Shown here: in pieces, positions 7,202-15,900 of the stretch
How the letters are laid out: each line of letters starts with the position of its first letter
Numbering within the stretch: the stretch's first letter is position 1
Assembly: GCA_900540475.1 (NCBI GenBank)
Contig: UQGG01000007.1
Location: forward strand, 62,001-126,000
Direction of reading: 5' to 3'
DNA: 64,000 nt
From: an uncultured Robinsoniella sp.
GTDB lineage: Bacteria > Bacillota > Clostridia > Lachnospirales > Lachnospiraceae
Notes under the pieces: generated by a model
Told to the model about the DNA's origin: nothing
Seen by the model: only the letters and a program-made list of their open reading frames with translations
The model's database searches: none
Translations under genes and position numbers: made by a program

Positions 7202-9052
7202 ATGGAAAATGTGGATTTAGTAATTCGAAATGGGAAGGTATTTAACAGTTATCTGAAGTGTTTCCGAAGGGCGGATGTGTATGTCCTGGACGGAAGAATT
7301 TATTATATTGATGTGAAAGAAAATGGGAAGACGGAAATCACTGCCGAAAAAGAACTGGACGCCTCCGGTTATTATATAATCCCAGGATTGATTGATATTC
7401 ACATGCATATCGAAAGTTCTATGATGACGCCCCGGACATTTGCCGGTTTTGCCGGAAAGTGCGGTGTTACAACTGTTGTCTCAGAACCTCACGAAATGGC
7501 TAATATAAAAGGACTAAACGGAATTTATGAAATGATGGCGGATGGCGGGCATGCACCCATTGATATCTTCTATGGTATTCCCAGCAGCGTACCGTCTACC
7601 AATGAGAATCTGGAGACAACCGGTGAGATTATTGACTGTCAGGCGATGAAAGAATTGCTTGAGAGAAAAGAGGTAGTCTGCGTTGGAGAAATTATGAATT
7701 ACAGGCAGATCATCCGGGAAAATGATCTTGAGATTACAAAGTTTTTAAAATATCTGCGGGAAAAAGATCCCAATTTTGTCATTGAAGGACATTGTCCCTC
7801 CCTTACAGGGCTGGACCTGGCTAAATTCCTTTATCTTGGCATTGACGGAGATCATACGGAGCATACCCTGGAAGAAATACGGCAGAGATTCGAAAATGGA
7901 ATGTTTGTGGAATTGCAGGAGAAGATGTTAAGACCGGAGATTCTGGATTATATCCGGGAAAACAGGCTTTATGAACACTGCGGATTTGTAACGGATGATA
8001 CAATGGCGGATAAGCTGTATGAAGAAGGACAGCTGAATAAGGTACTTGAGGAAGCAATTCGCATGGGATTCCCCAAAGAAGAAGCAGTTTACTGTGGGAC
8101 CTATACCAATGCAAGAAGGATGAACCTCAGGGACAGAGGAGTGCTGGCACCTGGAAAAACAGCTGATTTTGCCCTGGTTACCGGATTTGACAGTTTAGAA
8201 CCGGATTATGTATATAAAGATGGAAAGCTTATTGCATCTAAAGAACAGGCTGGAGGAAAGCTGGCGAGGGCAATTCAGCCGAGAGAGAGCCAGTCAGGAG
8301 AGAGCCAGTCAGGAGAGAGTCAGCCAGGAGAGAGCCAGCCAGGAGAGAGTCAGCCGGGAGAGAGTCAGCCAGGAGAAAATCAGCAGGCAGGGAATCGCCA
8401 TATCTTCCCGGAGGATTATTACCACAGCGTTTGCATTCCGGTACTTAAACCGGAAGATTTCCAGGTTTGTGTCAAACTGAAATCAGGAAGTGTACAAGTC
8501 AGGGTCATTGAGGTTTCAAATGGAAGGACGCAGACCAGTGAAAAAATAGTATCTATGACTGTCAGAGATTATAAGATCTGCTGGGAAGGGACCGGATGCC
8601 TTCTTGCTATGGTACTGGAGCGTTACGGTAAAAACGGGAATATCGGTTATGGATTTGTCACCGGGGACTGTCTGAAAGAAGGAGCGGCGGCGTCAACCTA
8701 TTTCCATGACCATCACAATTTATTTGTAATAGGAGAAAATGTCCGGGATATGCAGGTTGCTGTGGAAAGAATCCAGGAGCTTCAGGGTGGAATTCTCACC
8801 GCTTTTCAGGGGAAAATCAGCGCAGAACTACCACTCCCGGTAGCAGGCATACTGTCAGACCGCCCAGTTAATGAAATTGGTCCGGCGCTGAAGAAAGTGC
8901 GAAACAGCCTTTTTCAACTGGGGTATCGCCATTACAATCCTGTCATGTCTCTCTGCACATTGGGGCTGCCGGTTAGCCCCGCACTGAAACTGACCGACAG
9001 AGGGCTGGTGGATGTGATAAAGGGAGAGATTGTTGAACTGGTGATCAGTTAG
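7202..9052 (+). CDS. ade: Adenine deaminase (amidohydrolase superfamily) with an internal repeat insert
   Basis: 616 residues against about 570-580 for typical bacterial enzymes. It converts adenine to hypoxanthine and ammonia in purine salvage. The metal-binding amidohydrolase motif 'DIHMHIESS' lies near residues 62-70, followed by 'TVVSEPHE' and, later, 'EGHCP' and 'DGDHTEHT'. The C-terminal Ade-specific domain includes 'GFVTGDCLKEGA' and 'HDHHN'. The extra length comes from a Ser/Gln/Gly/Glu-rich insert at about residues 362-397, encoded by six 15-bp tandem repeats, between the two domains. All recognisable catalytic residues are present, so the enzyme is probably active with a flexible linker. 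AGGAG 7 nt upstream sets the start. Confidence 0.93.
   Translation: MENVDLVIRNGKVFNSYLKCFRRADVYVLDGRIYYIDVKENGKTEITAEKELDASGYYIIPGLIDIHMHIESSMMTPRTFAGFAGKCGVTTVVSEPHEMANIKGLNGIYEMMADGGHAPIDIFYGIPSSVPSTNENLETTGEIIDCQAMKELLERKEVVCVGEIMNYRQIIRENDLEITKFLKYLREKDPNFVIEGHCPSLTGLDLAKFLYLGIDGDHTEHTLEEIRQRFENGMFVELQEKMLRPEILDYIRENRLYEHCGFVTDDTMADKLYEEGQLNKVLEEAIRMGFPKEEAVYCGTYTNARRMNLRDRGVLAPGKTADFALVTGFDSLEPDYVYKDGKLIASKEQAGGKLARAIQPRESQSGESQSGESQPGESQPGESQPGESQPGENQQAGNRHIFPEDYYHSVCIPVLKPEDFQVCVKLKSGSVQVRVIEVSNGRTQTSEKIVSMTVRDYKICWEGTGCLLAMVLERYGKNGNIGYGFVTGDCLKEGAAASTYFHDHHNLFVIGENVRDMQVAVERIQELQGGILTAFQGKISAELPLPVAGILSDRPVNEIGPALKKVRNSLFQLGYRHYNPVMSLCTLGLPVSPALKLTDRGLVDVIKGEIVELVIS
8285..8374 (+). 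repeat. 15-bp in-frame minisatellite inside ade (six units)
   Basis: Six tandem copies of a 15-bp unit encode ESQSG or ESQPG; a seventh, degenerate unit (ENQQA) follows. Because the unit is a multiple of three, copy-number change would lengthen or shorten the interdomain linker without a frameshift. Confidence 0.95.
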
Positions 9053-9099
9053 AAAACAGGGTTAAGAGAGTTGAAGGAGAATAGATGAAGTAGATATGT

Positions 9100-9143
9100 A
9101 CTCACGGAGAAGATCTGGTGGATCTTCGCTGTGGGTATTTTTT
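9100..9143 (+). terminator. Rho-independent terminator after ade
   Basis: A 16-bp imperfect stem (ACTCACGG-AGAAGATC pairing with GATCTTCGCTGTGGGT, 5-nt loop) is followed by a run of six T. It closes the permease-adenine deaminase operon. The rest of the 9053-9508 gap holds an AT-rich stretch, the promoter at 9303-9330 and a short hairpin near 9420. Confidence 0.8.
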
Positions 9144-9302
9144 ATGTGTATGTTATAAGCGGAAGGGGACCTGGGGAGATGGCAAGATATCCGGATCAAG
9201 CAAGGTATATACTTGTACAAAAAAATATTTTCATACAATTAGTTGTGTTTATGAAATGAATAATTTTAATATTAAGTTTATAAAATGTTACGATAATAAT
9301 TA

Positions 9303-9330
9303 TTGACATTTGCGTTAATCATGTTATACT
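9303..9330 (+). promoter_or_regulatory. Sigma-A promoter before the small coiled-coil gene
   Basis: Perfect TTGACA (9303-9308), 16-bp spacer, TATACT (9325-9330). The transcript would carry a leader of about 170 nt that includes a CAGCGT/ACGCTG hairpin near 9420-9437. Confidence 0.7.
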
Positions 9331-9508
9331 ACTTATAAGTAAAATTTCTTCCGCTACTTCTATTCATTAGGCAGATTCCTGCTGAATTTCCACTTTAATA
9401 AGTTTTAACATGTTATGCAGCGTTTTGGACGCTGTAATGTAGGGTAGTATTTTGAGGATACATGCAGACAGAGCTATAAGATATTGCTTAATTATGAAAA
9501 GGGGTGAT

Positions 9509-9775
9509 ATGGTGACAGATCATGAATTATTATTAGCGATTTCAGATATCATTGATAAAAAGATAGTACCAATTAAAAATGATATTAAAACCATAAAAGT
9601 TGATATACTTGAAAATAAAGTTTTGCCAAGATTATCAGGGATAGAAGAGCATTATGTATCCACGGCAAATCGATATATTGAGAGTGTGGACAAGACAGAG
9701 GCTATGGGATGTGATATAGATACAATGAAAAAGGTATTACGTGAACATAGCAAAACATTGCAAAAAATATCATAG
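9509..9775 (+). CDS. Small conserved coiled-coil-type protein of unknown function
   Basis: 88 residues from the ATG at 9509, chosen because AAAAGGGGTG lies directly upstream; upstream ATGs would add residues with no family pattern. The protein is a heptad-like helix rich in Ile/Leu/Lys/Glu ('LLLAISDIIDKKIVPIKNDI', then 'LREHSKTLQKI'), with no membrane segment or signal. It resembles short helical proteins often seen in Lachnospiraceae genomes, but I cannot name a function. It precedes ytaF by 109 bp on the same strand and may share its transcript, as no terminator is visible between them. Confidence 0.7.
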   Translation: MVTDHELLLAISDIIDKKIVPIKNDIKTIKVDILENKVLPRLSGIEEHYVSTANRYIESVDKTEAMGCDIDTMKKVLREHSKTLQKIS

Positions 9776-9884
9776 AATTTGTTGGAGATCTGTATATACT
9801 CTAAAAAACCGGAAAGGGCACCGAATAATAAAAAATGCATATGATTCTATATAACGAATATTATATGGGTGGTGAATTTGTTTT

Positions 9885-10508
9885 ATGCATTTTTTATCTG
9901 CATTTTTATTTGCAATTTCCGCTAATCTGGATAATCTGACGATTGGCGTTGCATATGGTATAAAACGTATTAAGATAGAACCGGAAAGTAATCTTGTAAT
10001 TGCGTGTATCACAGCGATTGGTACATTTTTGTCCATGTCTCTGGGATCACTGTTTACCGAAATCATAAGCACAGAGACAGCAAATCTGATTGGATCGTCT
10101 ATTCTTGTTTTTGTGGGAGGACTGTTTATAGCTGAATTTATCTGGAAAGAGTTTAGGAAGAACCGGGTGAAATCGGGTTCGGAAGATAATCAGAAAAAGG
10201 ATAAAACCTGGCTGAAAAAAAGCATGGAAGAAGGAGATAAGGACGGATCCGGAAACATTGATATGCGTGAGGCAGTTACATTGGCATTAGCACTTACCGT
10301 AAATAATATAGGACTTGGGATCGCTGGGAGCATTACCGGTCTATCCGTGTTCTGGACTTCCGTTTTTACGCTTTTAGTAAGTTACTTTTTTATATCTGCC
10401 GGGCAGCGTTTTGGCAGAGGATGTCTGTCAAGGATATTTGGTAAGTATGCAACGGTTGTATCCGGACTGATCATTTTTGGTATGGGTTTATATGAGATGT
10501 TTGTCTAG
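9885..10508 (+). CDS. ytaF: YtaF-type sporulation membrane protein (MntP-like fold)
   Basis: 207 residues with about six membrane segments. The N-terminus 'FLFAISANLDNLTIGVAYG' and the second-half repeat 'LALALTVNNIGLGIAGSITG' are the two internal repeats of the MntP/YtaF superfamily, which includes manganese exporters. Between them is a cytosolic loop (about residues 85-125) holding an EF-hand-like calcium-binding sequence 'DKDGSGNID', a known feature of the YtaF branch. Its presence fits a spore-forming organism. The ribosome site (GGTGG, about 10 nt upstream) is weak, but no better start is available because an in-frame stop lies just upstream. Confidence 0.85.
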   Translation: MHFLSAFLFAISANLDNLTIGVAYGIKRIKIEPESNLVIACITAIGTFLSMSLGSLFTEIISTETANLIGSSILVFVGGLFIAEFIWKEFRKNRVKSGSEDNQKKDKTWLKKSMEEGDKDGSGNIDMREAVTLALALTVNNIGLGIAGSITGLSVFWTSVFTLLVSYFFISAGQRFGRGCLSRIFGKYATVVSGLIIFGMGLYEMFV

Positions 10509-10540
10509 ATCTATAGTGAACGCTTTATATTTGGATTTAG

Positions 10541-10686
10541 CTGATAAATGACGCTTTGTGGAATATAGGTAATGTACGAAACGGTTAGAACATGCCAGTT
10601 CTGCGGTAAGCATTCCAAACCGATGTCCTGGTCCGCCCCCCTTCTGTTTCTGTACATTACCTCTGCATACAAAGCGTCTTAATCAG
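10541..10686. other. Unexplained 146-bp structured palindrome (possible non-coding RNA)
   Basis: Nested inverted repeats: outer CTGAT/ATCAG, then GACGCTTTGT (10550-10559) with ACAAAGCGTC (10669-10678), a near-symmetric internal loop of 8 and 7 nt, then GGTAATGTAC (10568-10577) with GTACATTACC (10652-10661). Inside lie CGGTT/AACCG and AGAAC/GTTCT hairpins. There is no T-tract on either side, so it is not an ordinary terminator. It sits between the convergent ytaF and glycerophosphodiesterase genes. It fits no RNA family that I recognise. Confidence 0.6.
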
Positions 10687-10698
10687 TAAAAACCCCAT

Positions 10699-11424
10699 CT
10701 AAATATTTGAAATCTTTCGCGCAATGTCAGGATAATCTGTTATGATTGCATCAACTTTCAGTTTCATTAATTTTTCCATCTGTTCTTTTGTATTAACTGT
10801 CCACACGTGCAGAGGGAGATTGTATTTCTTACAGTCCTCCAGAAAATCCGGATACTGAAGAAGATAGATTGCGGGGTGCAAGGCGTTAACCCCTATGCTA
10901 TTGCCGTAGGCGGGAACATTGATCCAGCCGTCTTCATAGAGAAGTCCGGTGCTGACAGATGAATCCAGCTCTTTTAGAGCTTTTAATGTATAGTGGTTAA
11001 AGGAGGAATAAATAATTCGTTCTTCCATCTGCATATCTCTGGCAAGCTGCAGTGCCTTTTCCTCTATGCCGGGATAGAAGCAGATGCTGGTTTTAAGCTC
11101 AACATTAACGGTAAGGTTTGTGGGGGATATCAATTCATACACTTCTTTTAAAGTGGGAATACATGCCTTTGTAAATTCGGGATGTGTTCTGTTAAAAGGT
11201 AATTGTTTTAATTCCTTAAGGGTACAGTCCTTAATCCAACCATTTTTACCAGTCACACGATCGATCTTTTCATCATGTGCAACGACGATTTCTCCATCTT
11301 TTGTCAGCTGTATATCCAGTTCAATACCATCAGCATTCTGGTGAATTGCAAGTTCAAATGCTTCCAGCGTATTTTCAGGCGCATAGCCGGAAGCACCTCT
11401 GTGTGCCCAGATCTTTGTTTTCAT
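10699..11424 (-). CDS. Glycerophosphodiester phosphodiesterase
   Basis: 241 residues, the usual size for a cytosolic single-domain enzyme; no signal peptide. It hydrolyses glycerophosphodiesters to sn-glycerol-3-phosphate plus an alcohol in phospholipid turnover. The active-site pattern is complete: 'WAHRGASGYAPENT' (His and Arg), 'ADGIELDIQLTKDG' (metal-binding Glu and Asp), 'VVAHDE' (second His) and 'NVELK' (Glu). The C-terminus has the typical 'VWTVN' and 'IITDYPD'. AGGAGTGAGG upstream of the ATG supports the start. It has its own promoter (11486-11514, minus strand). Confidence 0.95.
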   Translation of the reverse strand: MKTKIWAHRGASGYAPENTLEAFELAIHQNADGIELDIQLTKDGEIVVAHDEKIDRVTGKNGWIKDCTLKELKQLPFNRTHPEFTKACIPTLKEVYELISPTNLTVNVELKTSICFYPGIEEKALQLARDMQMEERIIYSSFNHYTLKALKELDSSVSTGLLYEDGWINVPAYGNSIGVNALHPAIYLLQYPDFLEDCKKYNLPLHVWTVNTKEQMEKLMKLKVDAIITDYPDIARKISNI

Positions 11425-11485
11425 AATGAAACCTCACTCCTAATTTTGGCTGTTCATATACATTTGTGTATGAATGCTTTGGTTC

Positions 11486-11514
11486 ATTATAGTACTCTTT
11501 GGAAAGAGATACAA
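11486..11514 (-). promoter_or_regulatory. Promoter of the glycerophosphodiesterase gene
   Basis: Read on the minus strand: TTGTAT, 17-bp spacer, TATAAT. It lies about 65 bp upstream of the start codon. It touches the last codons of the upstream VanZ-RDD gene. Confidence 0.6.
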
Positions 11515-12612
11515 TTATATTTTTCGGGTTGTTAATAAATAATGTCTACGGTAGTGTGGATGAGCAGTATTCTGACCAATGGTACTAATGCAGGAAGTCT
11601 TGCTTATCCGTTCATAAATGAATGTTCCGGGGCGTCCGGTACAGGTACAGAACAGATGATAACATGCCCAGATCATTAGAAACGGTATAAAAATTAGGTA
11701 AAGAGTTCCAAAACGCAAAATACATTGCTGCAGTGTAAGTGCTTTTTCTTCATTACAGGATGATATTCGAATTCGCAGCAGCCATTTTCCCGGAGTATAG
11801 CCATTTGTAAGATAGGTACACGTCACAAAGTATAAAACAGGCAGGAAGAAACTGGCGGTTAACTGGATCAGGAAAAAGACAGGGGGCATAAAGGATGTCA
11901 GGATTACAGTTGGTACACCGATAACAGCAAGGATGGTCCAGTCAAGGATAAAGGCTGCAAGCCTTCTGCAAAAAGAGACGTGTAACCCCTTTTCGTATGC
12001 AATTTTGTCCAGCTGTTCTCTGCTTGGCAGCAACCGTATAATCAGGGCGGATGCGATATAGCCAAGCATTCCGCCTCCGGTGTTCAGCATCAGGTCATCT
12101 ACGTCGAATAAACGGTATCCACGGGGATAAATTCCATATAATCCGCTTAACTGTGTAAGTTCAAAGAACAGGCTCAGCGAAAAGCTGACCAGTAATACTT
12201 TTTTCCAGCTGCATCTGAAATAGTACCGAAGGTACACACCCAGAGGCAAAAACAGCAGGATATTAAATATGACTTGTAAAAAGCAGTTTTGTGTCAGCGC
12301 ACTTATCCAGGTTCCAGGTGAAGAGATCCGAAAAGTTGTTTCTCTTAAGAAATCCCTTACAAACTGGAGCGGAACCAGCTGAGTCTGGGGACCTGTGTAT
12401 CCGGCTACCTCGCTAATGGAGGGAAGGGGCAGTATTACAAGGAAATACATGCATAACAGGTACAGTACAAAGGAGTACATGATAACGGACCGGAACAGCG
12501 GTATGGATCCATATTTGCGGTATTGATAAATCATGTATGGAAATGTAATGATAACAGCCAGCAGTGGAAATACTGCGATGGCCTCTTTAATTGGCATCAG
12601 GTATATATTCAT
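11515..12612 (-). CDS. VanZ-like / RDD two-domain membrane protein
   Basis: 365 residues from the ATG at 12612, preferred over an ATG 36 bp further out because AAAGGTGGTG lies at proper distance. The first half (about residues 5-195) is VanZ-like: 'ILPLP' after the second segment, 'NCFLQVIFNILLFLPLGVYL' and 'FDVDDLMLNTGGGMLGY' are the hallmark motifs. The second half (about 215-330) is an RDD domain, with 'RLAAFILDWTILAV' and 'YTPGKWLLRIRI'. VanZ of enterococci gives low-level teicoplanin resistance, but most family members have no known role; RDD proteins are sometimes ion antiporters. The fusion is known in Firmicutes. Role here is unknown. Confidence 0.85.
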   Translation of the reverse strand: MNIYLMPIKEAIAVFPLLAVIITFPYMIYQYRKYGSIPLFRSVIMYSFVLYLLCMYFLVILPLPSISEVAGYTGPQTQLVPLQFVRDFLRETTFRISSPGTWISALTQNCFLQVIFNILLFLPLGVYLRYYFRCSWKKVLLVSFSLSLFFELTQLSGLYGIYPRGYRLFDVDDLMLNTGGGMLGYIASALIIRLLPSREQLDKIAYEKGLHVSFCRRLAAFILDWTILAVIGVPTVILTSFMPPVFFLIQLTASFFLPVLYFVTCTYLTNGYTPGKWLLRIRISSCNEEKALTLQQCILRFGTLYLIFIPFLMIWACYHLFCTCTGRPGTFIYERISKTSCISTIGQNTAHPHYRRHYLLTTRKI

Positions 12613-12823
12613 AATATAGCACCACCTTTCATGCCTTAATGATATCAAAATGAATCATTGGGTGCCATAATTGCAGCTTACATTTTAAGAAGATAACTTA
12701 CAATTTTGTAAGTCTGAGATTTCAGCTCATGATCCATCATCATCTCGCTGTCATTCTTTATATAGAAAGATCAGGTGCAAAAAATGCAGAAATGATAAAA
12801 AAGTGAAAAATACGAACAAAATA

Positions 12824-12852
12824 TTGTAAAGAGAAACCGGAGTTTGTATGCT
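12824..12852 (+). promoter_or_regulatory. Candidate promoter of the PA14/GH43 gene
   Basis: TTGTAA (12824-12829), 17-bp spacer, TATGCT (12847-12852), 80 bp before the start codon. The remaining part of the 320-bp divergent gap (12613-12823) shows no gene or clear repeat. Confidence 0.4.
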
Positions 12853-12932
12853 ATGATTTTTTATAAATATAAATTTCGGGTGATGCTTTGCTGTAACTGT
12901 GTTTCCCGGCAAAAAAGGAACGGAGGATTGTT

Positions 12933-15900
12933 ATGAAGAGAAAGAATGGATTTGCCAGAGGCGTCAGCTTTATGTTGTCTATGGCATTGGTGCTAAACAC
13001 AATCGTGATGCCGGTATCAGCATCCGGACAAAATGGAGCGGCGCAGGTATCAGCCGGCGGGCAGGTGCTGGAAATAGAATATGAGCAGGCAGAGAAGCGC
13101 GGAACGGAAACAGAGATCAATCAGCCTGTAAGGGATGCAGCAGCGGCGGCGCAGCAAGCAGATGCTGAAATGGAGAATAATTCAGATACAGGTATAGACT
13201 CAGATTCAGGGATAGGTACAGACACAGGTATAGATACAGAAACAGGTACAAATTTCGTTACTGAAGCAGAAATTGATTCAGAGAAAGTTACAGAGGCAGA
13301 TACAGAGACGGAGTTAAACGGCGGACAAGAGATCATAACCGAAAAAGAAAAGGATATTGACGCTGCAACCGTAACCGAAAAAGAATCTGGCTTGGATCAG
13401 GAGCCGGAAAGCGTGACCGGAGAAAATACGGTAAAGGCTTTGACAGATATGGAAATCGGGTTATTTGGTGAGATTTTCAATACAGAGGGGTATCGCGGGG
13501 GATCAATGGAACTCTTTAATTTTGAAAATAAAACAGGAGAGCAGGTTTTTGCTTCCTTAAGCGGGCAGAATTTAAGACCGGTATTTGATAAATATAATGG
13601 AAATAAAGGGGACGAGCAGTTTGCTACAGCCAGATTCACCGGAAAACTAAACGTAGAGAAAGCTGGAGACTATAAATTCTTTGGCTGGGGAGATGACGGA
13701 TTCCGGATATGGATTGACGGGAAGCTGGTCATTGATTTCTGGGTACAGGAATGGGAAAAGGAGCAGACCAGTAAAGCGGTTGCTTTAAGTGAAGGATTAC
13801 ATGATATAAAGATCGAATATTTACAGGGGTGGGGCGGCGCCGTTTTGAAGCTGTCATGGGAATCTGCAAATGCAAATATAGCCAAGGAAGTGATTCCGGA
13901 GAAAGCGTTTTATCATGCCAAAACTCCGGCTGATACCGGCTTAACTGCCCAGATTTACAAAGTAAACGGAAAACCTTCCAGTATTACGTCCTTTGGATTT
14001 GCAGGGGAACCAGTGAATCAGGTTTTACCAAACCTGGATGGGCATGATGGATTAAAAGAGGCAATTCAATTAAGCAATGGAAGCAGTGAATATGCAACGG
14101 CTATTATCCACGGATATATTACACCTCAGGAGAGCGGTGACTATGAATTTGTAATGAGCGGTGATGATGCTTTTCGTTTCTGGATGAAGGATGAAATGAT
14201 GGTTAATTCCTGGAAACTTCATTCCGACCAGACCAAGGTCAGTCAGCCGGTACATATGGAAAAAGGATTTCTTTACAAAATTCGCATTAATTATGCTCAG
14301 GCAGATGGAGATGCCAATCTGAATTTATCCTGGAAAAAGGATGGCGGACAGGCACAGGTTGTTCCGGCAGAGTGTTTTCGGCAGGCAGCAAAGGCAATCC
14401 AGGGAGAAACTGCAGCAGAAGACCAGCATGGACTCCTGGCGGAAGTTTACGGTGATATCTTCCTGGAAGAAAAAAAAGGTGAAGTAATTGCACCGGTACT
14501 TGACAAATCACTTTCCATCAAAAAGATATTATCCCAGTATAACGGTTCGGAAGAATATGGTTCTTTCCGCTTTACCGGACAGGTAAATGCAGAAGAAGCA
14601 GGTGATTATACCTTTTACCTGATTGGAGATGATGGTTTCCGCCTTTGGGTAAATGATGAGCTGGCGATTGATTTCTGGGAATCCAAATGGGATAAGCAAC
14701 AGGAAAGCCAGCCAATTCATCTAAATGAAGGTAGAAATGATATTCGTATTGAATACTTCCAGGGTTTTGGCGGAGCTTATATTATGCTGGAATGGCTGAA
14801 ACCCGGAGCAGAGGAAAAAGAAGTTATTCCAACGGAAAACCTTTATCCGGCAAGTACGAAAAAAGGTTTAATCGGAGAAATCTATCAGGAAAAAGGCGGT
14901 AATCAGGAAAAACTGGCTGAGGTACTGGCAAATGAGGTGTCATCAGAGCAGTTTTCCGTAAATTCCCTGGTCAGCTATTACGAGGGAAATGAGAACGCGC
15001 CGGCAAATGTAGAATTAAACGGTAAAATTAAACCAGAGGTATCCGGAACCTATGAATTTGCATTTGGATCTTCCGGTAACTATCAGGTGTATCTGAATGA
15101 TGAAAAAATTATTTCTCAAAATGCTGGAAATGTGTATAAAGAAACCCAAAGCGCAAAAGTAGAACTGGAGAAGGGAATCTATTATAATCTTACGATTATA
15201 GCAGAGAATCTGAATCTTAAGGAAGATATAAATTTATCCTGGACACGGGATGGGGTAAAATCAGTGATTGGTGAAGATCAGTTATACGCCCCGGAAGCAA
15301 TGTGGTATGAAAGCGTTACGGCGAGAGAAAAATTATATGTGGGTCTCACAGAGGCAGTGGCTCTTCGCAGAAATACGAAGGTAGGATCAGGTGAGGGGCA
15401 GATTGCAAAAGAGCATATGGATAAGTTTTCCGCAGTTGTAGATGAAATAGCAGCAGATGCAAAAGACTTTGATATCATCGCATCTGTTCTGAAAGAAGAT
15501 ACCAATAAGATCACCGATGCGGTGGCTGAATTTAAACTAAATGTAATACGTGTACAAAAAGGGGAAGCATTAACCCAATTCAATAATGGGCTTTATCAGG
15601 GACAGGATCCATTTATCAGCTATCATGACGGATATTATTACTTTGTTTCGTCCAGTAACGATCCATCCCACAATAAAATGTATGTATCCAAATCAAAATC
15701 TCTGCTGGATCAGGGAGAAAAAGTAAGGATTTTTGATTTTAACGATTCGAAATCCAGGATCTTTGCTCCGGAAATGTTCTTCATTGACGGCAAATGGTAT
15801 ATTTATTACTGCGCAGATGCAAAAGAGTATAACTGGAGGCATATGGCTTGTGTGATGGAATCGGTTACCGATGATCCACAGGGAGACTGGATAGACAGAG

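Noticed and set aside
8285..8374. CRISPR-like repetition
   Set aside because: Units are only 15 bp, directly adjacent with no spacers, and in coding frame.
8208..8480. Alternative frame through the ade repeat (ERASQ/ERVSQ repeats)
   Set aside because: Low-complexity product created by reading the 15-bp repeat in another frame; the ade frame is the real one.
9118..9306. 62-codon open frame after adenine deaminase
   Set aside because: It begins inside the terminator hairpin, has no ribosome site and gives an AT-driven composition without family features.
9336..9508. Possible manganese (yybP-ykoY) riboswitch in the leader upstream of the small gene and ytaF
   Set aside because: The conserved L1/L3 sequences of that class were not found; only a short CAGCGT/ACGCTG hairpin is present.
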